Shown piece by piece: positions 7,589 through 13,468 of a stretch of DNA of 18,190 nucleotides (positions within the stretch are counted from its first letter, which is position 1; the number at the start of each line of letters is the position of its first letter). Origin of the DNA: Candidatus Komeilibacteria bacterium RIFCSPLOWO2_01_FULL_45_10 (GTDB lineage: Bacteria; Patescibacteriota; Patescibacteriia; UBA1558; UBA10009); contig MHKL01000003.1 of assembly GCA_001818835.1 (NCBI GenBank), positions 1 to 18,190 on the forward strand, given 5' to 3'. Made by a program: the position numbers and the translations under genes. The notes below the pieces were generated by a model that had not been told where the DNA came from, searched no databases, and saw nothing but the letters and a program-made list of their open reading frames with translations.

Positions 7589-7858
7589 ATGTATTTAAGT
7601 TTAAAGACCCTGAAAAATCTGCCGGTCGTTACTAAAAATGGCCAGTTTTTGGGCAAAATCAGGGAAATAGAAATGGAGGCGGAAACCCAAAACATCAGCC
7701 GCTATTTTGTTGCCAGCAACCAAATGGTTAAAAGATTAACCAGTAAAGAACTGATTATTGCCGCCGTTCAGGTTTTAAGCATTGATAATGAAAAGATGGT
7801 GGTGGAGGACAATTTAGTTAAAGAAGAGGAAATGATCAAACAGGCCGCCGCCATTTAG
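7589..7858 (+). CDS. PRC-barrel domain protein
   Basis: An 89-residue protein with the PRC-barrel start pattern SLKTLKNLPVVTKNGQFLGKI and alternating beta-strand-like segments up to ~75 (RYFVASNQ, LIIAAVQVLSIDNEKMVVED). The tail is acidic, with a short alanine-rich end. PRC-barrels are small beta-barrel adaptors found in RNA-processing factors and photosynthetic reaction centres. The role of stand-alone bacterial versions is mostly unknown. There are no membrane segments and no Shine-Dalgarno site. Confidence 0.75.
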   Translation: MYLSLKTLKNLPVVTKNGQFLGKIREIEMEAETQNISRYFVASNQMVKRLTSKELIIAAVQVLSIDNEKMVVEDNLVKEEEMIKQAAAI

Positions 7859-7864
7859 ATAAAC

Positions 7865-7911
7865 AAAAAACAGGATTTAAATGCTACCATAATTTATAAA
7901 CCCTGTTTTTT
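7865..7911. terminator. Bidirectional terminator between PRC-barrel and lipid-kinase-like genes
   Basis: AAAAAACAGGATTTA (7865-7879) pairs with TAAACCCTGTTTTTT (7897-7911) with one mismatch. Flanking T- and A-runs would serve both convergent genes. Confidence 0.7.
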
Positions 7912-7917
7912 ATTTTA

Positions 7918-8679
7918 TTAAAACAACCGGTTGCTGCCCACAATCACTTTTAATTTTTTGGGCGCCACCGCCACCTCCACCGGCGTTTTAAAGACCGCCT
8001 GCTGGTCAATGGTGACGGTCACGGGTTCGGCGCGACTGCCCACCGTGATTTTTTTAAAGGGAAAAATGCTCTGCTTGTTTAAGGCCTTGATTTTTTTGAA
8101 TAAGCCGCTTTTAATCGGCGCGATCACCGCCTCCAGAAGACCGTCGGTGGGAATGGAAATTCGCTCCCGGTAAATTGACTGATTGGTCGTTAAAAAGCCC
8201 AGGTTGCAGATGCTGACCACGGCATTTTTGCAGGTGGGGCTGATTTGGAATTTTTCAAAATCCAAAATAACGTCGGTGTTGTCAATGGTGGCGGAATCGA
8301 TAAAATACTGATGGTTGATTTTCCCCAAATCAATTTTCTTAATGAGGCGTTGGGCCAAAACGTCGCCGGCCGCTTCGCCTTCGGGGATGCCCAGAATTTC
8401 CGCGATTTTGCTTTTGCCGATCGGGATAATGCCCAAAGTGACATTCATTTCCGCGATGATGTTGACGATTTTGCTGAAAGTTAGATCATTGCCCACCGCC
8501 ACCACCGTTTCCACCCCCTGCTTGACGCCGTCTTCAATCACCTCTTTCATGTTTTTCAGGATGTTCAGGCGGCTGATCTTGCCTTTAATTTCCAAATCTG
8601 CCAGGCGGTTTTCCAGGCGGCTTAAAACATTGAAATATTTTTTATGATTTAAAAAAGTATCGTAGATGTAGAGATACAT
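7918..8679 (-). CDS. Diacylglycerol-kinase-like (DAGK catalytic fold) protein with altered nucleotide motifs
   Basis: A 253-residue protein whose layout follows the DAGK/YegS family. An alpha/beta N-domain has VVAVGNDLTFSKIVN where active enzymes have VxGGDGTxxxVxN. GIIPIGKSKIAEILGIP (83-99) stands where GxxPxGTGNDFAxxLxxP is usual. The C-terminal beta sandwich has PTDGLLEAVIAP (177-188) and a VTIDQQ...VEVAVAPKKLKVIV end. Asp65 survives from GGDGT, but the glycines that wrap ATP phosphates and the GTGND motif are lost. It may be a weak, altered or non-catalytic homologue. It sits 28 bases downstream of the bactofilin gene in one minus-strand operon. Confidence 0.7.
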   Translation of the reverse strand: MYLYIYDTFLNHKKYFNVLSRLENRLADLEIKGKISRLNILKNMKEVIEDGVKQGVETVVAVGNDLTFSKIVNIIAEMNVTLGIIPIGKSKIAEILGIPEGEAAGDVLAQRLIKKIDLGKINHQYFIDSATIDNTDVILDFEKFQISPTCKNAVVSICNLGFLTTNQSIYRERISIPTDGLLEAVIAPIKSGLFKKIKALNKQSIFPFKKITVGSRAEPVTVTIDQQAVFKTPVEVAVAPKKLKVIVGSNRLF

Positions 8680-8707
8680 AATTTGCCAGCCTTTTACTTA
8701 TTAGATG

Positions 8708-9094
8708 TTATTTGCCCGTTTTGGCTTCCTGACCCTCAATTTTTTTGGCGCCGTTCATGGAAATCCGGCCATTGATTTTCGCGCCCTTTTCCACAGAAAT
8801 CAAACTGGCGCTAATGTCGCCCTTAATTTTGGCGCTGGCGGTTAATTCAACCTCTTCCAAAACGGTCAGGTTACCGCTCACCTCGCCGGCAATAAAAGCG
8901 CTTTGGGCCTCAATTTCGGCCTGAACCCTGGCGCCGGCCCCGATTTTCAGATGATTTTTTGTTTTTAAATTGCCGACGACAATGCCCTCGACAATCACGT
9001 CGCCGTCGCCGGTAAAATCACCCTGGACTTTTACGGACGGGCCAATAATAGTCTCCACTTTTTTTATTTGTTTGTCTTGTTCATTTTTAAACAT
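8708..9094 (-). CDS. Bactofilin (polymer-forming cytoskeletal protein)
   Basis: A 128-residue protein with the bactofilin core: IIGPSVKVQGDF near residues 16-27, then repeated short beta-helix rungs (VIVEGIVVGNLK, LKIGAGARVQAEIEAQ, AFIAGEVSGNLTVLEEVELT, AKIKGDISASLISVEKGAKI). Disordered ends flank the core, with a Gly-Gln-Glu-Lys tail. Bactofilins self-assemble without nucleotide into filaments that often position cell-wall or segregation factors at the membrane. This is the first gene of the operon with the lipid-kinase-like gene. Confidence 0.93.
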   Translation of the reverse strand: MFKNEQDKQIKKVETIIGPSVKVQGDFTGDGDVIVEGIVVGNLKTKNHLKIGAGARVQAEIEAQSAFIAGEVSGNLTVLEEVELTASAKIKGDISASLISVEKGAKINGRISMNGAKKIEGQEAKTGK

Positions 9095-9123
9095 AATTTA
9101 ATTTTTTTAATATTAGCAGTTAA

Positions 9124-9152
9124 ATTCTAATGAAAACCGGCTTTGCTGTCAA
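9124..9152 (-). promoter_or_regulatory. Promoter of the bactofilin operon
   Basis: On the minus strand, TTGACA (9152-9147), exactly 17 bases, then TAGAAT (9129-9124). This is a perfect -35, and the -10 has one mismatch. It lies 30 bases before the bactofilin ATG, giving a ~23-base leader. Confidence 0.8.
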
Positions 9153-9201
9153 TGGTTGAAAGCTAATGACAGTTGCTTTATATCACATTATATTGTATTT
9201 T

Positions 9202-9267
9202 TATTAGCGACGTAAAGCGAGGAAATATGAAAATTTATTTTCATATTTCCGAGCCGAGGAGCTAATA
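9202..9267. repeat. Large palindromic element
   Basis: The inner arms GGAAATATGAAAAT (9221-9234) and their exact complement (9237-9250) leave a two-base loop. The outer TATTAGC (9202-9208) pairs with GCTAATA (9261-9267). No protein is plausible here. Confidence 0.75.
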
Positions 9268-9319
9268 TAGGTTAATACCATAAGGTCTTGCCGCGTTAAA
9301 AAGCTTAAATCCTATATTA

Positions 9320-9377
9320 CCCTGCGCTCATTACGCGCAGGGGCTTATATTAGCGACGTAAAGCGAGGAAATATGAA
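9320..9377. repeat. Second hairpin plus direct repeat of the palindromic element
   Basis: CCCTGCGC/GCGCAGGG (9320-9342) forms a hairpin. It is followed at 9348-9377 by an exact 30-base copy of 9202-9231 (starting TATTAGCGACGTAAAGCGAG). Here the palindrome's right half is missing, as if only half was copied or the rest was lost. Confidence 0.7.
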
Positions 9378-9395
9378 GTTTACCTTTAAAAAACT

Positions 9396-9530
9396 ATGGA
9401 AAATTATTTAAAAAAAGACCTTTTAAAAACAATTATCCTGGTTTTAGTGGTGGTTTTGGTTTTGGTCAGTTTGGCTATTTTGGATAATAAAACCGGGTTT
9501 TTAGGGAATTTAGCGAGTAAGTACTTCTAG
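9396..9530 (+). CDS. Small single-helix membrane protein, function unknown
   Basis: A 44-residue ORF. It has a short charged N-terminus (MENYLKKDLL), one long hydrophobic stretch at ~11-29 (KTIILVLVVVLVLVSLAIL), and a polar end DNKTGFLGNLASKYF. By composition it is a one-pass membrane peptide with the basic side cytoplasmic. It is flanked by repeats and has no neighbour in an operon and no obvious Shine-Dalgarno site. I do not recognise a function. Similar tiny membrane ORFs are common in CPR genomes, which makes a real gene plausible. Confidence 0.5.
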   Translation: MENYLKKDLLKTIILVLVVVLVLVSLAILDNKTGFLGNLASKYF

Positions 9531-9607
9531 TTCTAATATTTTACGACACCAGATTTTGTTTAAGATTAGGTAAATTCTTAATTTTTTATCTAGTTTTTGT
9601 TTTACTT

Positions 9608-9623
9608 TGTTCCACGTGGAACA
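9608..9623. promoter_or_regulatory. parS: parS centromere-like site (ParB binding), perfect palindrome
   Basis: TGTTCCACGTGGAACA is a complete 16-base palindrome matching the bacterial parS consensus TGTTNCACGTGNAACA. It lies in a gene-free spacer, ~3.8 kb past the dnaA start. ParB would load here for chromosome segregation. No parA or parB gene is in the window. Confidence 0.8.
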
Positions 9624-9638
9624 TTTTGCCCCGGTAGT

Positions 9639-9675
9639 TCCCGCCTACGCCCCAAAGGGGTTTCGGTGGGCAGGC
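9639..9675. repeat. GC-rich hairpin between parS and tRNA-Arg
   Basis: CCCGCC...GCCCC-AAA-GGGG...GGTGGGC forms an imperfect GC-rich stem-loop without a T-run, probably a dispersed intergenic repeat. Confidence 0.45.
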
Positions 9676-9700
9676 AACAGATACTTACCCGCTAAAACAA

Positions 9701-9775
9701 GCCCTCGTAGTTCAACGGACAGAATAGGACACTCCTAACGTCTAGATGCAGGTTCGACTCCTGCCGAGGGCACCA
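9701..9775 (+). tRNA. tRNA-Arg (anticodon CCT)
   Basis: A full cloverleaf with acceptor GCCCTCG/CGAGGGC, D stem GTTC/GAAT, anticodon stem GGACA/CGTCT (one A-C mismatch at the loop end), loop CTCCTAA with anticodon CCT reading AGG, T arm GCAGG-TTCGACT-CCTGC, discriminator A, and an encoded CCA at 9773-9775. Confidence 0.93.
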
Positions 9776-9804
9776 TGAACCGGAGCGAAGCGACTGGTTC
9801 ATGG
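9773..9804. repeat. Hairpin beginning at the tRNA-Arg CCA
   Basis: CCATGAACC (9773-9781) is perfectly inverted at 9796-9804, so the encoded CCA forms the first pairs of the stem. The loop carries GGAGCGAAGCGA, a motif recurring in neighbouring repeats. Confidence 0.7.
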
Positions 9805-9829
9805 CGAGTCAATTCCTGAGTTTCAAAAT

Positions 9830-9905
9830 GGGCTGGTAGTTCAGTTGGTAGAACACCGCATTCGCATTGCGGAGATCGAGGGTTCGAATCCCTCCCAGTC
9901 CACCA
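9830..9905 (+). tRNA. tRNA-Ala (anticodon CGC)
   Basis: Cloverleaf with acceptor GGGCTGG/CCAGTCC containing the G3-U70 alanine identity pair, D arm GTTC...GAAC, anticodon stem CCGCA/TGCGG with loop TTCGCAT (anticodon CGC), T arm GAGGG-TTCGAAT-CCCTC, discriminator A and encoded CCA. Confidence 0.95.
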
Positions 9906-9976
9906 CTCGACTCGCCCCTCGCTTCACTCGGAGCTCGCTCGTGGTCTTTGCCCTCATTTCATTCGGGCTTCGACCA
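9903..9976. repeat. tRNA-Ala trailer element copy 1
   Basis: Starts at the encoded CCA. Pairs visible: CCAC (9903-9906) with GTGG (9941-9944), and TGGTC (9942-9946) with GACCA (9972-9976) enclosing GCCC/GGGC. It aligns along its whole length with 10163-10235 after the other tRNA-Ala. A 10-base tandem repeat (ATTAATCTAC twice) follows at 9978-9998. Confidence 0.6.
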
Positions 9977-10040
9977 TATTAATCTACATTAATCTACGAG
10001 CGAAGCGAGCTCTACTTTAGGGCTAATTTCAGCCAAAATA

Positions 10041-10068
10041 TTGACTTTTTAACTATTTTGTGTATAAT
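10041..10068 (+). promoter_or_regulatory. Promoter of tRNA-Ala(GGC)
   Basis: TTGACT (10041-10046), 16 bases, TATAAT (10063-10068). The expected start is near 10075, 14 bases before the tRNA. Confidence 0.75.
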
Positions 10069-10088
10069 TTAGTTTACCTTTATTTAAT

Positions 10089-10165
10089 GGGGATATAGCT
10101 CAGTTGGCTAGAGCGTCTGCATGGCATGCAGAAGGTCAAGGGTTCAAGTCCCTTTATCTCCACCA
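10089..10165 (+). tRNA. tRNA-Ala (anticodon GGC)
   Basis: Cloverleaf with acceptor GGGGATA/TATCTCC including the G3-U70 alanine identity pair, D arm GCTC...GAGC, anticodon stem TCTGC/GCAGA with loop ATGGCAT (anticodon GGC), T arm AAGGG-TTCAAGT-CCCTT, discriminator A and encoded CCA. Confidence 0.95.
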
Positions 10166-10259
10166 TTCGACTCATCCCGCCTATGGCGGGATTCGCTCAT
10201 GGTCTCCGCCTCTCACTTTGTTCGAGGTTGCGACCAGTTATATAGGAATGAGTCGAATG
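10163..10259. repeat. tRNA-Ala trailer element copy 2 with outer inverted repeat
   Basis: Starts at the encoded CCA. TCCCGCC-TAT-GGCGGGA (10175-10191) forms a hairpin, CCAT/ATGG (10163-10166, 10199-10202) pairs, and TGGTC/GACCA (10200-10204, 10231-10235) encloses CCTC/GAGG. A 12-base arm CATTCGACTCAT (10164-10175) is also inverted at 10248-10259. Further GAGCGAAG motifs run to 10290. No gene is seen before trxB. Confidence 0.65.
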
Positions 10260-10330
10260 CCTCGAGCGAAGCCCTTGAGCGAAGTCGAGAGGCAAGAATC
10301 TTAATTTTCTCTAATCTTAGCTAAAATTCA

Positions 10331-11245
10331 ATGGAAAAACTGATTATCATAGGTTCGGGACCATCCGGGTTAACTGCTGCCATTTATGCGGCTAGGGCTA
10401 ATCTGGCTCCTTTGGTTTTGGCCGGGCCAGAGCCGGGCGGCCAGTTAGTAACCACTACTTTGGTAGAAAATTGGCCGGGTTCAATTGACGGCATTATGGG
10501 TCCGGATTTGGTATTAAGCATGCAGAAACAAGCGGAAAAATTCGGGGCCAGGATTGTTTTTGAATCGGTAAAAAGCGCTAATTTTAGCCAAAAACCCTTT
10601 AAAATCAGCACTGACAGCAAAACTTATGAGGCAGAGGCAATTATTATTGCCAGCGGCGCCAGAGCCAGAACTTTAGGGCTGCCCAATGAAAAAGAATTAA
10701 TCGGCAAAGGCGTCCATACCTGCGCTACCTGCGATGCCGCTTTTTATAAAGGTAAGGAAGTGATAGTGGTGGGCGGCGGCGATTCTGCCATGGAAGAGTC
10801 CAATTTCATTACAAAATTCGCTAAAAAAGTGCATCTAGTCCACAGGAAAAATACCTCAAATGCTTCCAAAATAATGCAGGAAAGGGCCAAAAATAACCAT
10901 AAAATTGAGTTTATTTGGAATTCGGAAATTAAGGAATACCTGGGCAAGGATAAATTAGAAGCAGTGAAATTATTTGATAACCAGACAAACAAAGAAAAGG
11001 AAATGAAAATAGATGGCGTATTTTTGGCTATTGGCCATATCCCCAATACTGAAGCGTTCCAGGGCCAGCTAAAATTGGGTAAATTTGGCTATATTGAGCC
11101 AAAAAACGAGGTTTTTACAGAAATCCCGGGAGTTTTTGTGGCCGGGGACGTTTCTGACTGGCGTTACCGGCAGGCAGTAACCGCGGCTGGCTTTGGCTGC
11201 ATGGCGGCCTTGGAAGCGGAAAAGTATTTGGCTGGGAAGGAATAA
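10331..11245 (+). CDS. trxB: Thioredoxin-disulfide reductase
   Basis: A 304-residue FAD flavoenzyme that passes electrons from a pyridine nucleotide to thioredoxin. FAD-binding GSGPSGLTAAIYAARA is at 8-23, the redox disulfide CATC at 131-134, the nucleotide-binding GGGDSAMEE at 148-156, and the C-terminal FAD motif GVFVAGDVSDWRYRQAV at 267-283. The usual HRRxxFR that grips the NADPH 2'-phosphate reads HRKNTSN here (171-177), so the second Arg is Lys and the last Arg is Asn. That may weaken NADPH preference. Its likely partner, trxA, is ~2.2 kb downstream. The start has no Shine-Dalgarno site, and a TAAAAT lies 3 bases before it. Confidence 0.95.
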   Translation: MEKLIIIGSGPSGLTAAIYAARANLAPLVLAGPEPGGQLVTTTLVENWPGSIDGIMGPDLVLSMQKQAEKFGARIVFESVKSANFSQKPFKISTDSKTYEAEAIIIASGARARTLGLPNEKELIGKGVHTCATCDAAFYKGKEVIVVGGGDSAMEESNFITKFAKKVHLVHRKNTSNASKIMQERAKNNHKIEFIWNSEIKEYLGKDKLEAVKLFDNQTNKEKEMKIDGVFLAIGHIPNTEAFQGQLKLGKFGYIEPKNEVFTEIPGVFVAGDVSDWRYRQAVTAAGFGCMAALEAEKYLAGKE

Positions 11246-11370
11246 AAAGGCTTTGCCTACCCTGTCATTGCGAGGAGCGAAGCGACGAAGCAATCCCAAT
11301 GTACTGACATTATCAACGGGATTGCCACGCCCCTTCGGGGCTCGCAATGACAAATAAAGCAAAGCCTTTT
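11245..11370. repeat. Long hairpin repeat downstream of trxB (copy A)
   Basis: The outer arms AAAAGGCTTTGC (11245-11256) and GCAAAGCCTTTT (11359-11370) are exact. Inside, TGTCATTGCGAG (11263-11274) pairs with CTCGCAATGACA (11341-11352) and GCAATCCC (11290-11297) with GGGATTGC (11318-11325). The left arm begins in the trxB stop codon, and the right arm ends in a T-run, so it could terminate trxB. A second copy is at 15266-15402. TGTCATTGCGAG-type palindromes are widespread dispersed repeats. Confidence 0.85.
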
Positions 11371-11372
11371 AA

Positions 11373-11388
11373 TGTTCCACGTGGAACA
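11373..11388. promoter_or_regulatory. parS: parS centromere-like site, second perfect copy
   Basis: TGTTCCACGTGGAACA, identical to the site at 9608-9623, lies two bases after the hairpin repeat and is followed by a T-run. The remaining spacer to 11554 holds an imperfect tandem TTAGCCAAATTATT (from ~11411) and the transketolase promoter. Confidence 0.8.
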
Positions 11389-11484
11389 TTTTTTATTATA
11401 TTTTATTTAATTTTAGCCAAATTATTTTATATTAGCCAAATTATTGCGTCGTAAAATATTATATTAAGCAAGTAATCGTACTCT

Positions 11485-11512
11485 TTGCTATTTAATTCCC
11501 CTATGTTAAGAT
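11485..11512 (+). promoter_or_regulatory. Probable promoter of the transketolase pair
   Basis: TTGCTA (11485-11490), 16 bases, then an extended -10 TGTTAAGAT (11504-11512). The leader is ~36 bases to the ATG and contains the AGGAGG at 11544-11549. Confidence 0.5.
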
Positions 11513-11554
11513 GAACCCGAAAATGATATTTGACATCAATTTTAGGAGGAACAA

Positions 11555-12379
11555 ATGTTCCGCATTTCCATTCCAGAACTGGAGGAAAAGGCCTATAAAA
11601 TCAGGCGTCAGCTGATTGACCTGATTTATCAAGCCGGCTCCGGCCACCTAGACACCTGCCTTTCCTTGGTAGAGGTCTGGCTGGCTATTGTTTATTCCGC
11701 TTTTTTCAAGTTTGACCCTAAAAGGGGCGCTTGGGAAAGCCGGACACCCCTTTTCCTTTCCGAGGGGCATGCTTGCCCCTTGCAATACCTTGTCAATGCG
11801 GATTTGGGGTACTATCCGGTGGAAGAGGTTTTTGCCGGATTCCGCAAACCCCACACCCTTTTTCAGGGGCATACTGTGCGCCATCTGCCCTATGGTCTTG
11901 AGAACTCCAATGGCTCTCTGGGCATCGGACTGTGGCAGGCCTATGGTTATGTCTTGGTCAGCCAGGAGCTAGTTTTCTGCATTGTTGGCGATGGTGAAAT
12001 GCAGGAGCCATCTTCTCTGGGGTTTTTGACCGCGCCTTTCTTCATCAAACCGGCGCCGAACTTTGTTTTAATCATCAACAACAATGGTTTGGCGCAAGAT
12101 GCGGCTATTGGCCTTGGCCCGCTTCCTCAAGTGGCTGAACTTTACCGCTGGCAGATGATTGAAACTGACGGCCATGATTTTAAAGCGTTAGGTCGCGCCC
12201 TTCAATCAGCAATTGAAGAACCACATCACCCTTCTTTAATTGTCTGCCAGACCATTAAAGGCAAAGGCGGTAATCCCGCGTGGGAAGGTCAGCTTGGTCA
12301 CCATGGCGTGCCACCAAAGAATGAGGCAGAATATCAGGCCTGTCTTCAGGGGCTTGAGAACTCAAAGGGGCAATCATGA
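11555..12379 (+). CDS. Transketolase-like N-terminal (TPP-binding) subunit, divergent
   Basis: A 274-residue protein equivalent to the first third of a transketolase. GSGH (28-31) is kept, but the usual HPGGSLS reads HLDTCLS. Also visible are LSEGHACPLQYL (68-79), the TPP/metal motif GDGE (145-148) with NNN at 175-177, and the closing KGKG...HHG region (235-251). It should pair with the next gene to form a TPP-dependent enzyme moving two-carbon ketol units between sugars. A strong AGGAGG (11544-11549) sits six bases before the ATG, unlike most neighbours, and the codon choice looks less A/T-biased. It overlaps the next gene by ATGA. The exact substrate is uncertain because several conserved residues differ. 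Confidence 0.85.
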   Translation: MFRISIPELEEKAYKIRRQLIDLIYQAGSGHLDTCLSLVEVWLAIVYSAFFKFDPKRGAWESRTPLFLSEGHACPLQYLVNADLGYYPVEEVFAGFRKPHTLFQGHTVRHLPYGLENSNGSLGIGLWQAYGYVLVSQELVFCIVGDGEMQEPSSLGFLTAPFFIKPAPNFVLIINNNGLAQDAAIGLGPLPQVAELYRWQMIETDGHDFKALGRALQSAIEEPHHPSLIVCQTIKGKGGNPAWEGQLGHHGVPPKNEAEYQACLQGLENSKGQS

Positions 12380-13320
12380 ACATCACCGGAAAGATTTCTC
12401 TCAGAGAGGCCTTTGGCCAGGAACTTCTGGCGCAGGGCAAGATCTGGCCCGACTTGGTGGTTTTGGATGCTGGTACTTCCAACTCCACTTACAGCCAGCT
12501 GTTCGGCCAAATGTTTCCTAACCGTTTCTTCAATGCCGGCATCAATGAGCTAGGCATGATCGGCTTGGCAACAGGCATGGCTATGGCTGGCAGGAGAGTG
12601 GTCGCCTGCGATATGTCCATCTTTCTGCAACACGCTTATGCTCATTTGGTCACGGCAGCGCGGCAGGGCGACATTCATCTGATAGTCGCAGCTACGCACA
12701 CCGGCGTCACCGTTGGCGCAGACGGCGGCTCGGCGCAGGATGTGACTGACATTGGCCGGATGCGCTTAATTCCCAACTTCACTATTGTCGCTCCCTGGGA
12801 CGGCAACCAAACGCGCTTGGCTTTAAGGCAGATGCTGGAACAGCCCGGTTTGTACTATCTGCGTTTAAACCGGCCGGCTTTGCCGATTTTTACCTCGCTG
12901 GAAGACCCTTTCCAAATCGGCCGGGCTTATCGGTTGGTGGAGGGCAATGGACTAACCTTGATTGCCATGGGCGACATAGTTCACCAAGCCATTGAGGCGG
13001 CCGAGAAAGTGGGCGAAAGCAAAGTAGAGATCATTGGCGTGGCTACGGTTGAGCCGCTGGACGAACAAACTATCCTTGAATCAGCGGCTAAGACCGGGAA
13101 AGTCATCACCTTGGAAAACCATTCCCTTGTCGGCGGTTTATCTGAGCAAATTGCCGGTCTTTTGCGAGCATCGCATTTAGCGGTGCCACTTTGGCCAATG
13201 GCTTTGCCAAGGGAATTTGGCACTTCAGGCGAGCCAGAAGAACTACTCAAGCTTTACCAACTAGACGTTGATTCAGTGGTCAGGCTTTGCCAGGAGGTCA
13301 TCCAAACAGCAGTTCTTTGA
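12376..13320 (+). CDS. Transketolase-like C-terminal subunit, divergent
   Basis: A 314-residue protein with the pyrimidine-binding and C-terminal transketolase domains. The catalytic Glu that activates TPP is kept in FFNAGINELGMIG (Glu58). The conserved GxDGxTHQ segment reads GADGGSAQ (114-121), so the active-site His is Ala120. The C-terminal domain is normal (LIAMGDIVHQA, VEPLDEQTI, TLENHSLVGGL). It is translationally coupled to the N-subunit (ATGA overlap), and a terminator follows. It may be an altered-specificity transketolase-family enzyme rather than the housekeeping one. Confidence 0.85.
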   Translation: MNITGKISLREAFGQELLAQGKIWPDLVVLDAGTSNSTYSQLFGQMFPNRFFNAGINELGMIGLATGMAMAGRRVVACDMSIFLQHAYAHLVTAARQGDIHLIVAATHTGVTVGADGGSAQDVTDIGRMRLIPNFTIVAPWDGNQTRLALRQMLEQPGLYYLRLNRPALPIFTSLEDPFQIGRAYRLVEGNGLTLIAMGDIVHQAIEAAEKVGESKVEIIGVATVEPLDEQTILESAAKTGKVITLENHSLVGGLSEQIAGLLRASHLAVPLWPMALPREFGTSGEPEELLKLYQLDVDSVVRLCQEVIQTAVL

Positions 13321-13330
13321 AACTATCATT

Positions 13331-13364
13331 AACCGTCGTTTTTGGGGGAAACGGCGGTTTTTTT
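13331..13364 (+). terminator. Terminator of the transketolase operon
   Basis: AACCGTCGTTT (13331-13341) pairs with AAACGGCGGTT (13349-13359, one G-U). A seven-base T-run follows. Confidence 0.85.
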
Positions 13365-13403
13365 ATCCCGCACCACTTTTTTACAAGAAAAGTGGTGCGG
13401 GAT
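13365..13403. repeat. CCCGCACCACTTTT family palindrome copy 3
   Basis: ATCCCGCACCACTTTT (13365-13380) is perfectly inverted at 13388-13403 with a seven-base loop. This is the shortest and cleanest copy, located right after a terminator and before the trxA promoter. Confidence 0.9.
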
Positions 13404-13406
13404 TTA

Positions 13407-13435
13407 TTTACAATCCAACTCATTTGGATTATAAT
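13407..13435 (+). promoter_or_regulatory. trxA promoter
   Basis: TTTACA (13407-13412), 17 bases, TATAAT (13430-13435). The start is expected near 13442, with a ~27-base leader to the ATG. Confidence 0.75.
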
Positions 13436-13468
13436 GGAAGCGGTTATCAACATTAACTTTTTTGTTTT

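Noticed and set aside
10104..10324. ORFs over tRNA-Ala(GGC) and its trailer
   Set aside because: They begin inside a clear tRNA and continue through inverted repeats.
11069..11362. Minus-strand ORF across the trxB end and hairpin repeat
   Set aside because: It reads through a palindromic repeat and trxB coding DNA, with no recognisable protein pattern.
2795..13403. CCCGCACCACTTTT palindromes as insertion-sequence ends
   Set aside because: The interiors are 7 to 77 bases and encode nothing. No transposase or target duplication is seen.
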